Positions 39,341 to 48,561 of a DNA stretch of 64,000 nt are shown here, piece by piece. The position numbers and the translations under genes were made by a program. The DNA comes from Ruegeria marina (GTDB lineage: Bacteria > Pseudomonadota > Alphaproteobacteria > Rhodobacterales > Rhodobacteraceae), in assembly GCF_900101475.1 (NCBI RefSeq), contig NZ_FMZV01000002.1, positions 310,001 through 374,000 of the forward strand, in the 5' to 3' direction. The notes under the pieces are model-generated. The model was not told the DNA's origin. It searched no databases and was given only the letters and a program-made list of their open reading frames with translations. Within the stretch, counting starts at the first letter, position 1; each line of letters starts with the position of its first letter.

Positions 39341-39709
39341 TCATGCGGCCAGACGCCCGGACGAGACAGTCGGAACGGGTTTCCCTGGTCCACCTGGTAA
39401 CGGAACGATAACAGAGTGCTCCTTGATGGCCCGTCGCAAGAGCCTGCGCGACAAGACCCACACGGTTGGCACCATTGCAGCACCGATCGCCAAACCTGGG
39501 GTAATCCCCAAATCATCGGGCCACAGAAGACCCGCCGCAAGAAAGCCCGCACCCACGGGGGCCAAGGATGTCGAGACAAGTGACGCGACGGACGCGAAAA
39601 GCTGACCCTTCGCCCATTTTGGGCCCATCGGATCATGCGCGAGCCCGTAGGCCCAGGCATAGACAAGCACCGCCAGCGAAAGCCCGGCAACGCCCACCAG
39701 AATTTGCAT
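39341..39709 (-). CDS. unknown small membrane protein
   Basis: A protein of 122 residues starts MQILVGVAGLSLAVLVYAWAYG. Three or four hydrophobic helices are visible, with short loops (HDPMGPKWAKG) and a proline-rich tail. GGAG with a 6-base spacer precedes the ATG at 39709, favouring it over the ATG at 39751. It lies 80 bp upstream of trxC on the same strand. Function unknown. Confidence 0.6.
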   Translation of the reverse strand: MQILVGVAGLSLAVLVYAWAYGLAHDPMGPKWAKGQLFASVASLVSTSLAPVGAGFLAAGLLWPDDLGITPGLAIGAAMVPTVWVLSRRLLRRAIKEHSVIVPLPGGPGKPVPTVSSGRLAA

Positions 39710-39864
39710 GATGATCTCCAAGATCCAGGCGCCGGATCTCGTCGGGTCCACTTCGGCCCGTCACTCTGAGTCGGACGCCCGAGATCGAACGATACTCTTT
39801 TCCGAAACACCGGAAAGAGGGATATTGCGATTACAAGCGGATCAGGCGCCGATCCGCCGCGTGC

Positions 39865-40245
39865 TCATCCATCCACTGGCCGCGGGCGCCCCTCTCCATC
39901 GATCGCGACGAAGGTGAAGACTGCCTCGGTCACCTTTTCCCGGTCGCCCTGGCGGTCTCGCAGAACCCATGCTTCGATCTCGATCGCCAAGGAGGTGCGG
40001 CCGACGCGCGCCACCTGGCAATAGATGCAAAGCACGTCGCCCACCCGGACCGGACGGATGAACTTCATCGCGTCCACCGCCACCGTGGCGACGCGTCCGG
40101 CGGCCCTTGCGCCGGCGGTAATCCCCGCGGCGATGTCCATCTGGCTCAGCACCCAGCCGCCAAAGATGTCGCCATTCACGTTGACATCCCGCGGCATGGC
40201 CAGGGTTCGCAGGGTCAACTCCCCGCTGGGCTGAATGTGCGGCAT
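39865..40245 (-). CDS. acyl-CoA thioesterase, YciA/hotdog family
   Basis: The 126-residue single hotdog domain has DVNVNGDIFGGWVLSQMDIAAG, where N-x-x-G-D-x-F-G-G-W is the YciA-type active region, and DAMKFIRPVRVGDVLCIYC. YciA enzymes hydrolyse a range of acyl-CoAs in the cytoplasm and are hexameric. Confidence 0.9.
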   Translation of the reverse strand: MPHIQPSGELTLRTLAMPRDVNVNGDIFGGWVLSQMDIAAGITAGARAAGRVATVAVDAMKFIRPVRVGDVLCIYCQVARVGRTSLAIEIEAWVLRDRQGDREKVTEAVFTFVAIDGEGRPRPVDG

Positions 40246-40365
40246 GATCGCTATCCCCCTGATGCTGCGGCGCGGCTAGACCAAATCTAAACTCTTTTAT
40301 TTTCGAATGTAAAACGAAGTTCAAAATAGCCTTCCGGAACTTTTGAAACCGGCCCCATACAGGAC

Positions 40366-40527
40366 ATGGCCGACATTACACCGTTTGATCGTCTCCTATT
40401 GCCCGGGGTGATGCTGTTGGCTGCGGTTGGCGTTCAACTGTCCAGGTTTGCGCTGCATCTCGGGGCGCATCCCGGATGGGCGAATGCGGTTGCATCACTT
40501 TTTCACCACGATCGTCAAACGCATTGA
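40366..40527 (+). CDS. possible 53-residue membrane peptide
   Basis: An open frame starts MADITPFDRLLLPGVMLLAAV. It has one hydrophobic helix (about 10-25) and a His-rich end. It sits in the otherwise empty 338-bp gap before the L,D-transpeptidase gene. The Shine-Dalgarno (AGGA) is too close to the ATG, so support is modest. Confidence 0.35.
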   Translation: MADITPFDRLLLPGVMLLAAVGVQLSRFALHLGAHPGWANAVASLFHHDRQTH

Positions 40528-40583
40528 CCCAAAGCCAAGGTCGCCCGACAATGTGGCAGCGAATTGGAACGAGGGGAGGAATG

Positions 40584-41141
40584 ATGGTTACCAGACGCGG
40601 TTTCCTTGCCACATCCGCTGCCGCTGCGACCTTGCACTGGGGCACAAAGGCCAACGCGGAAGCAGCTTTTGATCCGACGCCGCAAGAGGTGAGGATCAAG
40701 AAGCAGTTCGAACCCGGGCATCTTCTGATTCTGCCGCGTTCTTTCTACCTCTACCTCGTCACTGAACCACGTAAAGCCATCCGTTACGGGTGCGGTGTCG
40801 GAAAGGCCGGGCTGGAATTCACCGGCAGCGCCACGATCGATGTCAAGAAGGAATGGCCCACCTGGCGCCCCACCGAAGAAATGATCGAGCGCGACCCGCG
40901 CACCTATGCCAGATTTGTCGCCAACGACTATGTTCAACCGGGTGGAGCCGACAATCCTTTGGGGGCCCGTGCGCTGTATCTGTTCCAGAACGGGGTCGAC
41001 ACTTTTTTCCGAATCCATGGAACCACCCAGCCGGAAACCATCGGCCATGCGGCATCGAACGGATGCATCAGGATGCTGAATGAACATGTGATCGACCTGT
41101 ACGAACGGGTTCCGCTTGGCACGAAAGTGACTGTGCTCTGA
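40584..41141 (+). CDS. Tat-exported YkuD L,D-transpeptidase
   Basis: The 185-residue protein has a twin-arginine signal (VTRRGFLATSAAAATL) and a YkuD domain ending in H145 ... S158-N-G-C161-I-R163, the catalytic motif HxxxxxxxxxxxxSxGCxR. It forms 3-3 peptidoglycan cross-links or attaches proteins in the periplasm. Two adjacent ATGs exist (40581, 40584); GGGGAGG sits one base before the first, so the second is better spaced. Confidence 0.92.
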   Translation: MVTRRGFLATSAAAATLHWGTKANAEAAFDPTPQEVRIKKQFEPGHLLILPRSFYLYLVTEPRKAIRYGCGVGKAGLEFTGSATIDVKKEWPTWRPTEEMIERDPRTYARFVANDYVQPGGADNPLGARALYLFQNGVDTFFRIHGTTQPETIGHAASNGCIRMLNEHVIDLYERVPLGTKVTVL

Positions 41142-41362
41142 TGAACCGGTTCAGATGCCAGATTCCGGGCAAGGGAACGCGGACGTTTTGGTCTGACCTG
41201 TTCGATTTTTCTTGAAAAAGCAGGTGTCCGGCGGCATCTTTTTTTCCTGCAAAGTTACGCTATCGACTTCACTGCTCCCTGACAGGCTCAGTTCTCGATG
41301 TTGCATTGACCGAGCCGACCTGCCGCACGTCGCGGGCAGAACAGACGACAGGAGACAAGACG

Positions 41363-41569
41363 ATGGCCACCGGCACCGTCAAATGGTTCAACACCACCAA
41401 GGGCTATGGTTTCATTGCCCCCGAAGGCGGCGGAAAGGACGTATTCGTCCATATCTCGGCCGTGGAGCGTTCGGGGCTGACCGGGCTCGCGGACAATCAG
41501 AAAGTCAGCTACGAACTGAAACCTGGCCGGGATGGCCGGGAATCGGCCGTCGACATCAAGCTGATCTGA
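41363..41569 (+). CDS. cspA: cold-shock protein, CspA family (copy 2)
   Basis: The 68-residue cold-shock domain protein has KGYGFIAP and VFVHI RNA-binding motifs. ACAGGAGA precedes the ATG at 41363. The ~220-bp upstream region is AT-rich with T runs, compatible with a long structured leader. It is the paralogue of the gene at 15282 and has its own terminator. Confidence 0.95.
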   Translation: MATGTVKWFNTTKGYGFIAPEGGGKDVFVHISAVERSGLTGLADNQKVSYELKPGRDGRESAVDIKLI

Positions 41570-41584
41570 CCGGTATCGAACTTG

Positions 41585-41608
41585 AAGGGCCCGCAACACC
41601 GGGCCTTT
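41585..41608 (+). terminator. terminator of the second cspA
   Basis: Stem AAGGGCCCG / CGGGCCTTT with a 6-base loop, 16 bp after the cspA stop, is followed by CTATCC. The U tract overlaps the stem end (TTTCT). Confidence 0.75.
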
Positions 41609-41731
41609 CTATCCTCATTCACGCGACAAGGCATTGCTGCATGATTGCTCTGGATGAAAGACCTGCTGGCAGGTCCACACGTGCGGCTGATCGGGCGCTG
41701 CCATAGCAAATCCGTCCCCTGCCCGCCGTCC

Positions 41732-42361
41732 TCACCTCGACGCCTGATCCGCCAGTTCGACAACCAACGGCCCGAGCGCGGCCACAATCCGTCGCACCCC
41801 CTCGGAGTTGGGATGGATGCCGTCGGGTTGCATGAACCCCGAAAGGTCAGCCGGTTCTCCCGCCAGCCCTGCAAAAAAGTCCGGGGCGTAAAGCGTACCG
41901 AAGCTGCGGGAAAGTTCGGGATAAATCGCCTCGAACTCACGCTTGTATTCGGGGCCATAGTTTGCCGGAACCGGCACTCCCACCAGGAGCACCTCGACCC
42001 CGGCGGATTGCGCCGTGGCCAGGATTTTGGTCAGGTTGGCGCGCGCGACATCGGGCGCGATGCCACGCAGTATGTCATTGCCGCCCAACGCGACGATCAT
42101 GCCGTCCACATCGGGCGTCAAAGTCCAATCGACCCGCGACGCACCGCCGGCCGTGGTGTCGCCCGATACTCCGGCATTGATCAACCGGATTTCAGCCCCC
42201 TGCATGCGCAGCCATGCCTCCAACTGCGGCACGAAACCGTTTTCCGGAGAGAGGCCGTATCCTTGTGTCAGGCTGTCGCCCAATGCGGCGATCGTAACGG
42301 GTTCCGCCGCAGCCGTAGAGCTCAAAAGCGCAACCAATAAGCCAAATTGAACCTTGCGCAT
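41732..42361 (-). CDS. tesA: TesA-like arylesterase/lysophospholipase (GDSL/SGNH)
   Basis: The 209-residue exported SGNH hydrolase has a signal peptide (1-19), block I AALGDSLTQGYGLS (catalytic Ser), block II INAGVSGDTTAGG, block III ALGGNDILRG, and block V PDGIHPNSEG (Asp/His). E. coli TesA has the same length and is also encoded back-to-back with ybbAP. It acts in the periplasm on esters or lysophospholipids. Confidence 0.92.
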   Translation of the reverse strand: MRKVQFGLLVALLSSTAAAEPVTIAALGDSLTQGYGLSPENGFVPQLEAWLRMQGAEIRLINAGVSGDTTAGGASRVDWTLTPDVDGMIVALGGNDILRGIAPDVARANLTKILATAQSAGVEVLLVGVPVPANYGPEYKREFEAIYPELSRSFGTLYAPDFFAGLAGEPADLSGFMQPDGIHPNSEGVRRIVAALGPLVVELADQASR

Positions 42362-42409
42362 GTTACCCGACACTCCATATCCCAGAAAGGACCCGACCAA
42401 AGGCATGCA

Positions 42410-43105
42410 ATGATCGAACCCGCACTTGTCCTAGAAGATGCCCGTTTATCGCTTGAAGGCAATGCCGGGCCGGTCAATATCCTGCATGGTATTTCCCTGA
42501 CCGTTCCCCCTGGGCAGACAGTAGGACTGGTAGGGCCCTCGGGGTCGGGAAAATCCTCGGTGCTGATGCTGCTTGGCGGTCTGGAGCGCGCGACCAGCGG
42601 CCGCGTTCAGGCGATGGGCAAGGATCTGGGCGGCATGGACGAGGACGCTTTGGCAAGGCTCCGGCGCGATAAGATGGGCGTGGTATTCCAGAATTTCCAC
42701 CTGATTCCGGCGATGACCGCTCTGGAAAACGTCGCGACACCTCTGGAACTGGCCGGTCATCCCGACGCATTTGCCCGTGCCAGAGCCGAACTGGAGGTGG
42801 TGGGCCTGGCGCATCGCTCCGATCATTTTCCGGCGCAATTGTCGGGGGGCGAGCAACAGCGCGTCGCCCTGGCACGCGCCTCGGCGCCCCGACCGGCAAT
42901 ATTGCTGGCGGACGAACCGACGGGGAATCTCGACGAAGCCAACGGCAAGGCCGTAATAGATCTTCTTTTTGGCCTGCGGGACCGACATGGTTCGACCCTC
43001 GTTCTCGTCACGCATAGCCACGAACTCGCTCGACGCTGTGACAGGGTGATCCGGTTGCGGGACGGGCGCATAGATCAGGACTCCGCAGGCGAGGGTTCCG
43101 AATGA
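42410..43105 (+). CDS. ybbA: YbbA-like ABC transporter ATPase
   Basis: The 231-residue LolD/MacB-type ATPase has Walker A GPSGSGKSS, signature LSGGEQQRVALA and Walker B ILLADEPTGNLD. It pairs with the FtsX-like permease that follows with a 4-bp overlap (ATGA). AAAGG precedes the ATG at 42410. The tesA-ybbA-ybbP arrangement suggests removal or export of lipid-like esters, though no substrate is established. Confidence 0.9.
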   Translation: MIEPALVLEDARLSLEGNAGPVNILHGISLTVPPGQTVGLVGPSGSGKSSVLMLLGGLERATSGRVQAMGKDLGGMDEDALARLRRDKMGVVFQNFHLIPAMTALENVATPLELAGHPDAFARARAELEVVGLAHRSDHFPAQLSGGEQQRVALARASAPRPAILLADEPTGNLDEANGKAVIDLLFGLRDRHGSTLVLVTHSHELARRCDRVIRLRDGRIDQDSAGEGSE

Positions 43106-45630
43106 GCCTTCGGCTGGCCGCAAGGCTCGCCCGCCGCGAGTTGCGCGGTGGTGTACACGGGTTCCGCATCTTTCTCGTCTGTCTTGCGCTCGGAGTGGCC
43201 GCCATTGCCGCAGTGGGATCGGTGCGCAGCGCGATCGAGTCCGGCCTCGCAAGAGAAGCGGCCGTGCTATTGGGCGGTGATGCACAGATGGAGTTCACTT
43301 ACCGGTATGCCAATGCCGCCGAACGCAGCTGGATGACCGACACGGGGGCAAAGGTCTCGGAACTGGTGGATTTCCGGTCGATGGCAGTGGTTGGCCAGGG
43401 TTCACTGGCCGAACGCGCCCTGACCCAGGTCAAGGCGGTCGACGAAGCCTACCCCCTGCTGGGAGAGGTCGTATTGGACCCCGACATGTCCCTCGCCCAG
43501 GCTCTCGGCCCTTCCGGCGGCCTGCCGGGTGCGGCAATGGAACCTGTCCTTGCGGACAGGCTCGGGCTGGCTCTCGGAGATCGCTTCCGACTGGGCGAGC
43601 AGGAATTCACCCTGCGCGCGACCGTTACCCATTTCCCTGACGGGCTGGCAGATGGTTTCGCGTTGGGACCGCGAACGCTCGTCCTGGGCCGCAACCTCGC
43701 GCAATCGGGCTTGCTGGCGCCCGGTACGCTTTTCACAACAAAATACCGGCTCGACCTGCCAGACTCAGCTGATCTGCCTGCGACCGCGCAGGCCGCAAAA
43801 CAGAAGTTTGCAGAAAGCGGGCTTCGCTGGACCGATGCCCGCAATGGCGCCCCCGGCATTTCCGATTTCACGCGAAGGCTTGGTGCCTTTCTCGTCCTGG
43901 TGGGGCTGTCCGGTCTTGCTGTAGGCGGGATCGGAATTTCAGCTGCCGTCCATGCCCATCTTGCCGAGAAAACGGCCACGATTGCGACCCTGCGAACGCT
44001 CGGAGCCGACCGCCGAACGATTTTCCTGACCTTCTTCCTCCAGATCGGCGCGCTGACATTGGTCGGGATTCTGTTCGGTCTGGCAATTGGCGGCACGGTG
44101 CCGCTCCTGCTGGCCCCGCTGATTTCAGCACAGTTACCGGTTCCGGCGGTCTTTACTCTCTACCCGGAACCGCTGACCGAGGCGGCCGTCTACGGGCTTC
44201 TGACTGCCTTTGTCTTTACGCTATGGCCGCTCTCGCGCCTCGAAGATATTCGCGCCGCCGCGCTCTTCCGCGATGCGCTTGGTCGTGCGCCGTTTTTGCC
44301 AGGCTGGCGCTACTTGATCGCGACCTTGCTGGCTTTGGGCCTGCTTGTCGGTCTCTCGGCATGGTTCAGCGGCTCTCTCTGGCTGACACTCTGGACTGCG
44401 GGCGGGGTGGTCGGCGCACTTGTCCTGCTGGCGATGGCTTCCGGCCTTGTCCGGTTTCTGGCGCGCAGGGCCGGTCCGATCGCCAGAAACCGGCCCGCCC
44501 TGCGCTGGGCACTGGGCAGCATCGCAAACAACCGCAACGGCGCGGCGCAGGTCATGTTGTCGCTGGGGCTGGGCCTTTCTGTTCTGGCGGCCGTAGGCCA
44601 GATCGACGGAAACCTTCGCAACGCGATTTCCAGGAATTTGCCAGAGATCGCGCCTTCGTATTTTTTCGTTGATATCCAGCAAGACCAGATCGAAGGATTC
44701 GTCGATCGACTTAACGGTAACTTTGCTGTCCAACAGGTCGAAACCGCGCCAATGCTGCGCGGGATAATAACCCGCATCAATGGGCAGTCGGCGCGCGAGA
44801 TCGCCGGAAACCACTGGGTTCTGCGCGGCGATCGCGGGATAACCTATTCCGCGAACTTGCCCGCAGACACCACACTGACCAAGGGTGATTGGTGGCCCGA
44901 AGACTACGACGGCCCGCCGCTGATCAGCTTTGCCGCCGAAGAAGCAGAAGAGATGGGACTGCAACTGGGCGACAGACTGACTGTCAACATCCTCGGCCGG
45001 GATATCGAAGCCCGGATAACATCCTTTCGCGAGGTTGATTTCTCAACCGCTGGCATGGGTTTCGTGATGGCGATGAACCCCGCTGCGCTGGCTGGTGCAC
45101 CGCACAGTTTCATCGCTACGGTCTACGCAGAAGAACAGGCCGAAGCAGCCATTCTGCGCGACCTGGCAACGGCCTATCCCAACATCACCGCAATCCGGGT
45201 CAAGGACGCGATCGACCTGGCCTCGGACGTGCTTGCCGGACTGGCAAGTGCGACCGCCTTCGGAGCCGGCGCCTCGATCCTGACCGGATTTATTGTTCTC
45301 GTCGGCGCTGCCGCGACCGGTCAGTCGACACGCATCTACGAAGCAGCGATCCTGCGGACACTTGGAGCATCACGAAGGCGCATACTGCTGAGTTTCCTGT
45401 TGCGGAACGCGCTTCTTGGGGCCGCTGCCGGAAGTATTGCCCTGACGCTGGGTATCATGAGTGGATGGGCCGTAAGCGTGTTCGTCTTCGACACCGGATT
45501 TTCCATAACATGGCTTTCGGCCCTAACGATCATAACCGCCGGAATTGCCGCGACGACCGCAGCCGAGATCGCCTTTGCCTGGAGGCCTCTCACTGTCCGC
45601 CCGTCCGGCATCCTGCGTGCCCGGGAATAA
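43102..45630 (+). CDS. ybbP: YbbP-like FtsX-family ABC permease
   Basis: The 842-residue permease has the ten-helix YbbP layout: an N-terminal helix (FRIFLVCLALGVAAIAAVGSV), a large periplasmic domain, a first FtsX helix set (~255-360), a second helix block, a second periplasmic domain and a final FtsX set near the C-terminus. It works with YbbA as a mechanotransmission-type transporter. It stops directly against the convergent nsrR gene with no gap. Confidence 0.9.
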   Translation: MSLRLAARLARRELRGGVHGFRIFLVCLALGVAAIAAVGSVRSAIESGLAREAAVLLGGDAQMEFTYRYANAAERSWMTDTGAKVSELVDFRSMAVVGQGSLAERALTQVKAVDEAYPLLGEVVLDPDMSLAQALGPSGGLPGAAMEPVLADRLGLALGDRFRLGEQEFTLRATVTHFPDGLADGFALGPRTLVLGRNLAQSGLLAPGTLFTTKYRLDLPDSADLPATAQAAKQKFAESGLRWTDARNGAPGISDFTRRLGAFLVLVGLSGLAVGGIGISAAVHAHLAEKTATIATLRTLGADRRTIFLTFFLQIGALTLVGILFGLAIGGTVPLLLAPLISAQLPVPAVFTLYPEPLTEAAVYGLLTAFVFTLWPLSRLEDIRAAALFRDALGRAPFLPGWRYLIATLLALGLLVGLSAWFSGSLWLTLWTAGGVVGALVLLAMASGLVRFLARRAGPIARNRPALRWALGSIANNRNGAAQVMLSLGLGLSVLAAVGQIDGNLRNAISRNLPEIAPSYFFVDIQQDQIEGFVDRLNGNFAVQQVETAPMLRGIITRINGQSAREIAGNHWVLRGDRGITYSANLPADTTLTKGDWWPEDYDGPPLISFAAEEAEEMGLQLGDRLTVNILGRDIEARITSFREVDFSTAGMGFVMAMNPAALAGAPHSFIATVYAEEQAEAAILRDLATAYPNITAIRVKDAIDLASDVLAGLASATAFGAGASILTGFIVLVGAAATGQSTRIYEAAILRTLGASRRRILLSFLLRNALLGAAAGSIALTLGIMSGWAVSVFVFDTGFSITWLSALTIITAGIAATTAAEIAFAWRPLTVRPSGILRARE

Positions 45631-46077
45631 TCAGCGGGCACAAACGACGGGGTTGAGAATCTTGAGCAGATCGGTGTTGTCGCACACCAGCGCATCCAGA
45701 GTAATCTCGTCGAGCGACGCATAGAACGCCTGGGCGGCATCCCTCAGCGCAAGCCGGAGCCGGCACGCATCGGTCAGAGGGCAGCTGTTGTCGGCATCGG
45801 CAAAGCATTCGACCATAGGCAAATTGCCTTCGACATGGCGAAAGACCGCGCCGATACGGATAGCATCGGGCGCCATTCCCAGACACATGCCTCCGTTGCG
45901 ACCCCGCTGCGTGTTCAGATACCCAAGCTGGCTCAGTTGGTTGATGACCTGCGCAAGATGGTTCTCGGATATATTGCAGACCTCCGCGATTTCCGACTTG
46001 GTAACAAGCCGGTCTTGATGGGCGGCACAATACATCAACAACCGAACAGCAATGTTAGTCCGCTTGGTGATGCGCAT
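45631..46077 (-). CDS. nsrR: NsrR-type Rrf2 regulator (nitric-oxide sensor)
   Basis: The 148-residue Rrf2 protein has a winged helix-turn-helix and C91, C99 and C105 in ECFADADNSCPLTDACRL, the three-cysteine Fe-S ligand set of NsrR. NsrR represses nitrosative-stress genes until NO damages its cluster. The ATG at 46077 gives the family start MRITKRTN; an upstream ATG at 46101 is less likely. Its targets are not in this window. Confidence 0.88.
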   Translation of the reverse strand: MRITKRTNIAVRLLMYCAAHQDRLVTKSEIAEVCNISENHLAQVINQLSQLGYLNTQRGRNGGMCLGMAPDAIRIGAVFRHVEGNLPMVECFADADNSCPLTDACRLRLALRDAAQAFYASLDEITLDALVCDNTDLLKILNPVVCAR

Positions 46078-46140
46078 TTGGGTTCCTCCCCGCTGGGACA
46101 TTCCATGCTAGGTTTATTGCACATCCCCGCAAAAACCTGT

Positions 46141-46154
46141 TTGACATATATCAA
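46141..46154. promoter_or_regulatory. candidate FNR/CRP-family box between nsrR and the cyclotransferase gene
   Basis: TTGACATATATCAA has TTG-N8-CAA symmetry and differs from TTGAT-N4-ATCAA at one base. It lies 26 bp before the plus-strand gene and 64 bp before nsrR. FNR or NnrR-type control of nsrR would make sense. TTGACA alone also resembles a -35 box. Confidence 0.45.
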
Positions 46155-46179
46155 TTGCAAGTTTTCCTCGGAACGGACG

Positions 46180-46749
46180 ATGCCAGATCCCTATTTTTTT
46201 GGCTACGGCAGCCTGGTCAACCTCTCGACACATGACTTTCCCGACCCGCGCCCCGCCCGGCTGAAAGGGTGGCGGCGCGTCTGGCGTCATACCGACCTGC
46301 GCCAGGTGGCCTTCCTGACTGCAACGCCGGCCACCGATTGCGAGATCGACGGCATGATCGCCCATGTCCCGAATGACGACTGGGCGGCACTCGATGCGCG
46401 CGAATGGGCCTATGACCGGGTTCCGGTCACAGACGCGGTTTCACATGACCTGCCCCACCCCGCAGAAATCGCCGTCTATGCGGTTGCGGCTGAAAGGCAA
46501 AGCCCGCCAAGCACCCGTTACCCGATCCTGCTGAGCTACATCGACGTGGTGGTCCAGGGGTACCTGCACCGTTTCGGAGAGCCGGGCGTCGAGCGGTTCT
46601 TTGCCACCACGGGTGGTTGGGAAGCGCCGATCATCGACGATCGCGCCGAGCCGCGCTATCCCCGGCACCAGGCATTGAAGCCCGCCGAGACGGCACTTGT
46701 CGACGTACATCTGGCGGCGGTTTCCGCAACAATCACCCCTATGGGCTGA
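46180..46749 (+). CDS. gamma-glutamylcyclotransferase-like protein
   Basis: The 189-residue protein begins PYFFGYGSLVNLSTHDFP. The YGSL motif is the substrate-binding signature of the gamma-glutamylcyclotransferase (AIG2/BtrG) fold. A typical acidic catalytic residue follows in DAREWAYDRV. Glutathione-related turnover is possible, but the family is broad. It is divergent from nsrR. Confidence 0.75.
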   Translation: MPDPYFFGYGSLVNLSTHDFPDPRPARLKGWRRVWRHTDLRQVAFLTATPATDCEIDGMIAHVPNDDWAALDAREWAYDRVPVTDAVSHDLPHPAEIAVYAVAAERQSPPSTRYPILLSYIDVVVQGYLHRFGEPGVERFFATTGGWEAPIIDDRAEPRYPRHQALKPAETALVDVHLAAVSATITPMG

Positions 46750-46806
46750 CAGGGGCGGGCATGGCGGCCCGCATTGGAGTGTTTGTCGCCAGTCCCATCC
46801 GCGATC

Positions 46807-46829
46807 GAGATTTTTCGACGAAAAATCTC
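46807..46829. terminator. bidirectional palindromic terminator
   Basis: Arms GAGATTTTTCG and CGAAAAATCTC flank one A between the convergent cyclotransferase and gltX genes. The shape (11-bp arms around CG-N-CG) matches the palindrome inside the phn operon at 7669. Confidence 0.7.
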
Positions 46830-46838
46830 TGCCCCGAC

Positions 46839-48164
46839 CTAGCCGCGGGCGCGGATCACTTGCAGCAACGGCAAAAGCGTTGCCATTTCGGGGCCGCGCT
46901 CCATCCCTGTCAGCGCCTTGCGCAAGGGCATGAACAGGGATTTACCCTTACGACCCGTGGCCTCTTTCACCGCCTGCGTCCAGGCTGCCCATGTATCATC
47001 GTCAAACGGGCCTTCGGGCAGCAGCGCCATTGCTTCGGCCACAAAGGCCCGGTCCTCGTCCTCGATCAAGGGCTCGGCGCCATCGCGGCAGAGCACCCAC
47101 CATCCTTCGAGGTCATTCAGCGTGGTGATGTTCTCGCGGGCCATGGCCCAGAACGGCTCGGCCAGATCGGCCGGCACTCCGGCGGCTGCCACTGCGTCAG
47201 CGACCGATGACAGGGGCAGGCCCTGCAAATATCGTGCGGTCAGCGGAAACAGGTCCTGGACGTCGAACTTGGTCGGTGCTGCGCCGAACCGGGTCACGTC
47301 GAATCCTTCGATCAACTCGGACATGTCGCTGCGCAGTTCGACCGGATCGGCAGACCCGAGGCGAGCCATAAGGCTCAGCAGGGCCATGGGCTGCACCCCC
47401 TGCTCGCGCAGGTCGCGCAGGGCCAGCGTGCCCAGGCGCTTCGACAGCGCTTCGCCCTGCGGGCCGGTCAGCAGAGAATGATGCGCAAAGCGCGGATGAT
47501 CGAACCCCAGCGCCGCCATGATCTGGATCTGGGTCGCCGTATTGGTCACATGATCGGCGCCACGCACCACATCGGTCACGCCCATATCCGTGTCATCGAC
47601 CACCGAGGCGAGCGTGTAGAGCACCTGCCCGTCGCCACGGATCAGCACCGGGTCGGATACACTGGCCGCGTCGATCGAGATGTCGCCAAGGATGCCGTCG
47701 GTCCACTCGATCCGCTGCTGGTCCAGCTTGAACCGCCAGACGCCATCGCCGCGTTCAGCGCGCAGCGCGTCCTTCTGCGCTTCGGTCAAGTCCAGCGCAG
47801 CCCGGTCATAGACCGGCGGCTTGCCCATATTGAGCTGTTTCTTGCGCTTGAGATCAAGTTCGGTCGGCGTCTCGAAGGCCTCGTAGAACCGGCCCATCTC
47901 GCGCAACTTGTCGGCCGCTTCAGCATAGCGCTCCAGCCGTTCGGACTGACGCTCTACCCGGTCCCAGTGCAGGCCGAGCCATTCAAGGTCCTGCTTGATC
48001 GCGTCGACATATTCCTCTTTCGACCGCTCGGGGTCGGTATCGTCGATCCGCAGGATGAACGTGCCGCCGGATTTGCGGGCAATCAGGTAGTTCATCAGCG
48101 CGGTGCGCAGGTTGCCCACGTGGATGTAACCAGTGGGCGACGGGGCGAAACGGGTGGTGGTCAT
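46839..48164 (-). CDS. gltX: GltX, glutamyl-tRNA synthetase
   Basis: The 441-residue class I synthetase has the HIGH motif in TRFAPSPTGYIHVGNLRTAL and the KMSKS motif as EALSKRLGTLAL. It charges tRNA-Glu, and in many alphaproteobacteria tRNA-Gln as well. AGGAG abuts the ATG at 48170 but is six bases from the ATG at 48164, so the latter is chosen. Confidence 0.95.
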   Translation of the reverse strand: MTTTRFAPSPTGYIHVGNLRTALMNYLIARKSGGTFILRIDDTDPERSKEEYVDAIKQDLEWLGLHWDRVERQSERLERYAEAADKLREMGRFYEAFETPTELDLKRKKQLNMGKPPVYDRAALDLTEAQKDALRAERGDGVWRFKLDQQRIEWTDGILGDISIDAASVSDPVLIRGDGQVLYTLASVVDDTDMGVTDVVRGADHVTNTATQIQIMAALGFDHPRFAHHSLLTGPQGEALSKRLGTLALRDLREQGVQPMALLSLMARLGSADPVELRSDMSELIEGFDVTRFGAAPTKFDVQDLFPLTARYLQGLPLSSVADAVAAAGVPADLAEPFWAMARENITTLNDLEGWWVLCRDGAEPLIEDEDRAFVAEAMALLPEGPFDDDTWAAWTQAVKEATGRKGKSLFMPLRKALTGMERGPEMATLLPLLQVIRARG

Positions 48165-48561
48165 GGACATCTCCTGTTGCCGCGTCCCTTGTCACAGAGG
48201 TGGCATTTTGTCCAGCGGCGCAGGTGCTCAAGCCGGAAATACAGACCATTGGCGGGCCAGGCCGTCCTGTCGTGCCTCGATCATCTCGGCCAGAACATCG
48301 CGGTCGACATTCGACAACTTCCCGACATTCAGGATTTGCCCACCTTGTGCCAGCCCGAACGGGCGCGGGTGTCGGGGAAATCCGCATGGCCCACAGGAAA
48401 AGATCTACATCCCTGCCGTGGGCCCCATCTTGTTCGTCGGCATCGAACCACGTGAGGGAAGCTCGCTATTCTTGCACAGGTATCCGCAAATTTTCCAACA
48501 TTGTCGAGCTGACCGATCGACCTAGAGTTCTTACTGTTTTTACAACCCAGGGAGTGTTTCG
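48165..48561. other. 397-bp region without a confident gene
   Basis: The region holds the gltX and metallo-hydrolase promoters. A minus-strand open stretch (48228-48404) reads like the C-terminal end of a protein (VDRDVLAEMIEARQDGLARQ) but has no start codon of its own, so it may be a gene remnant. Confidence 0.4.

Noticed and set aside
46141-46146. TTGACA as a -35 promoter box for the cyclotransferase gene
   Set aside because: No -10-like hexamer 16-18 bp downstream; the dyad reading is better supported.
48228-48404. Minus-strand frame resembling a protein C-terminus
   Set aside because: No usable start codon or Shine-Dalgarno; kept only as a possible remnant in the gap description.
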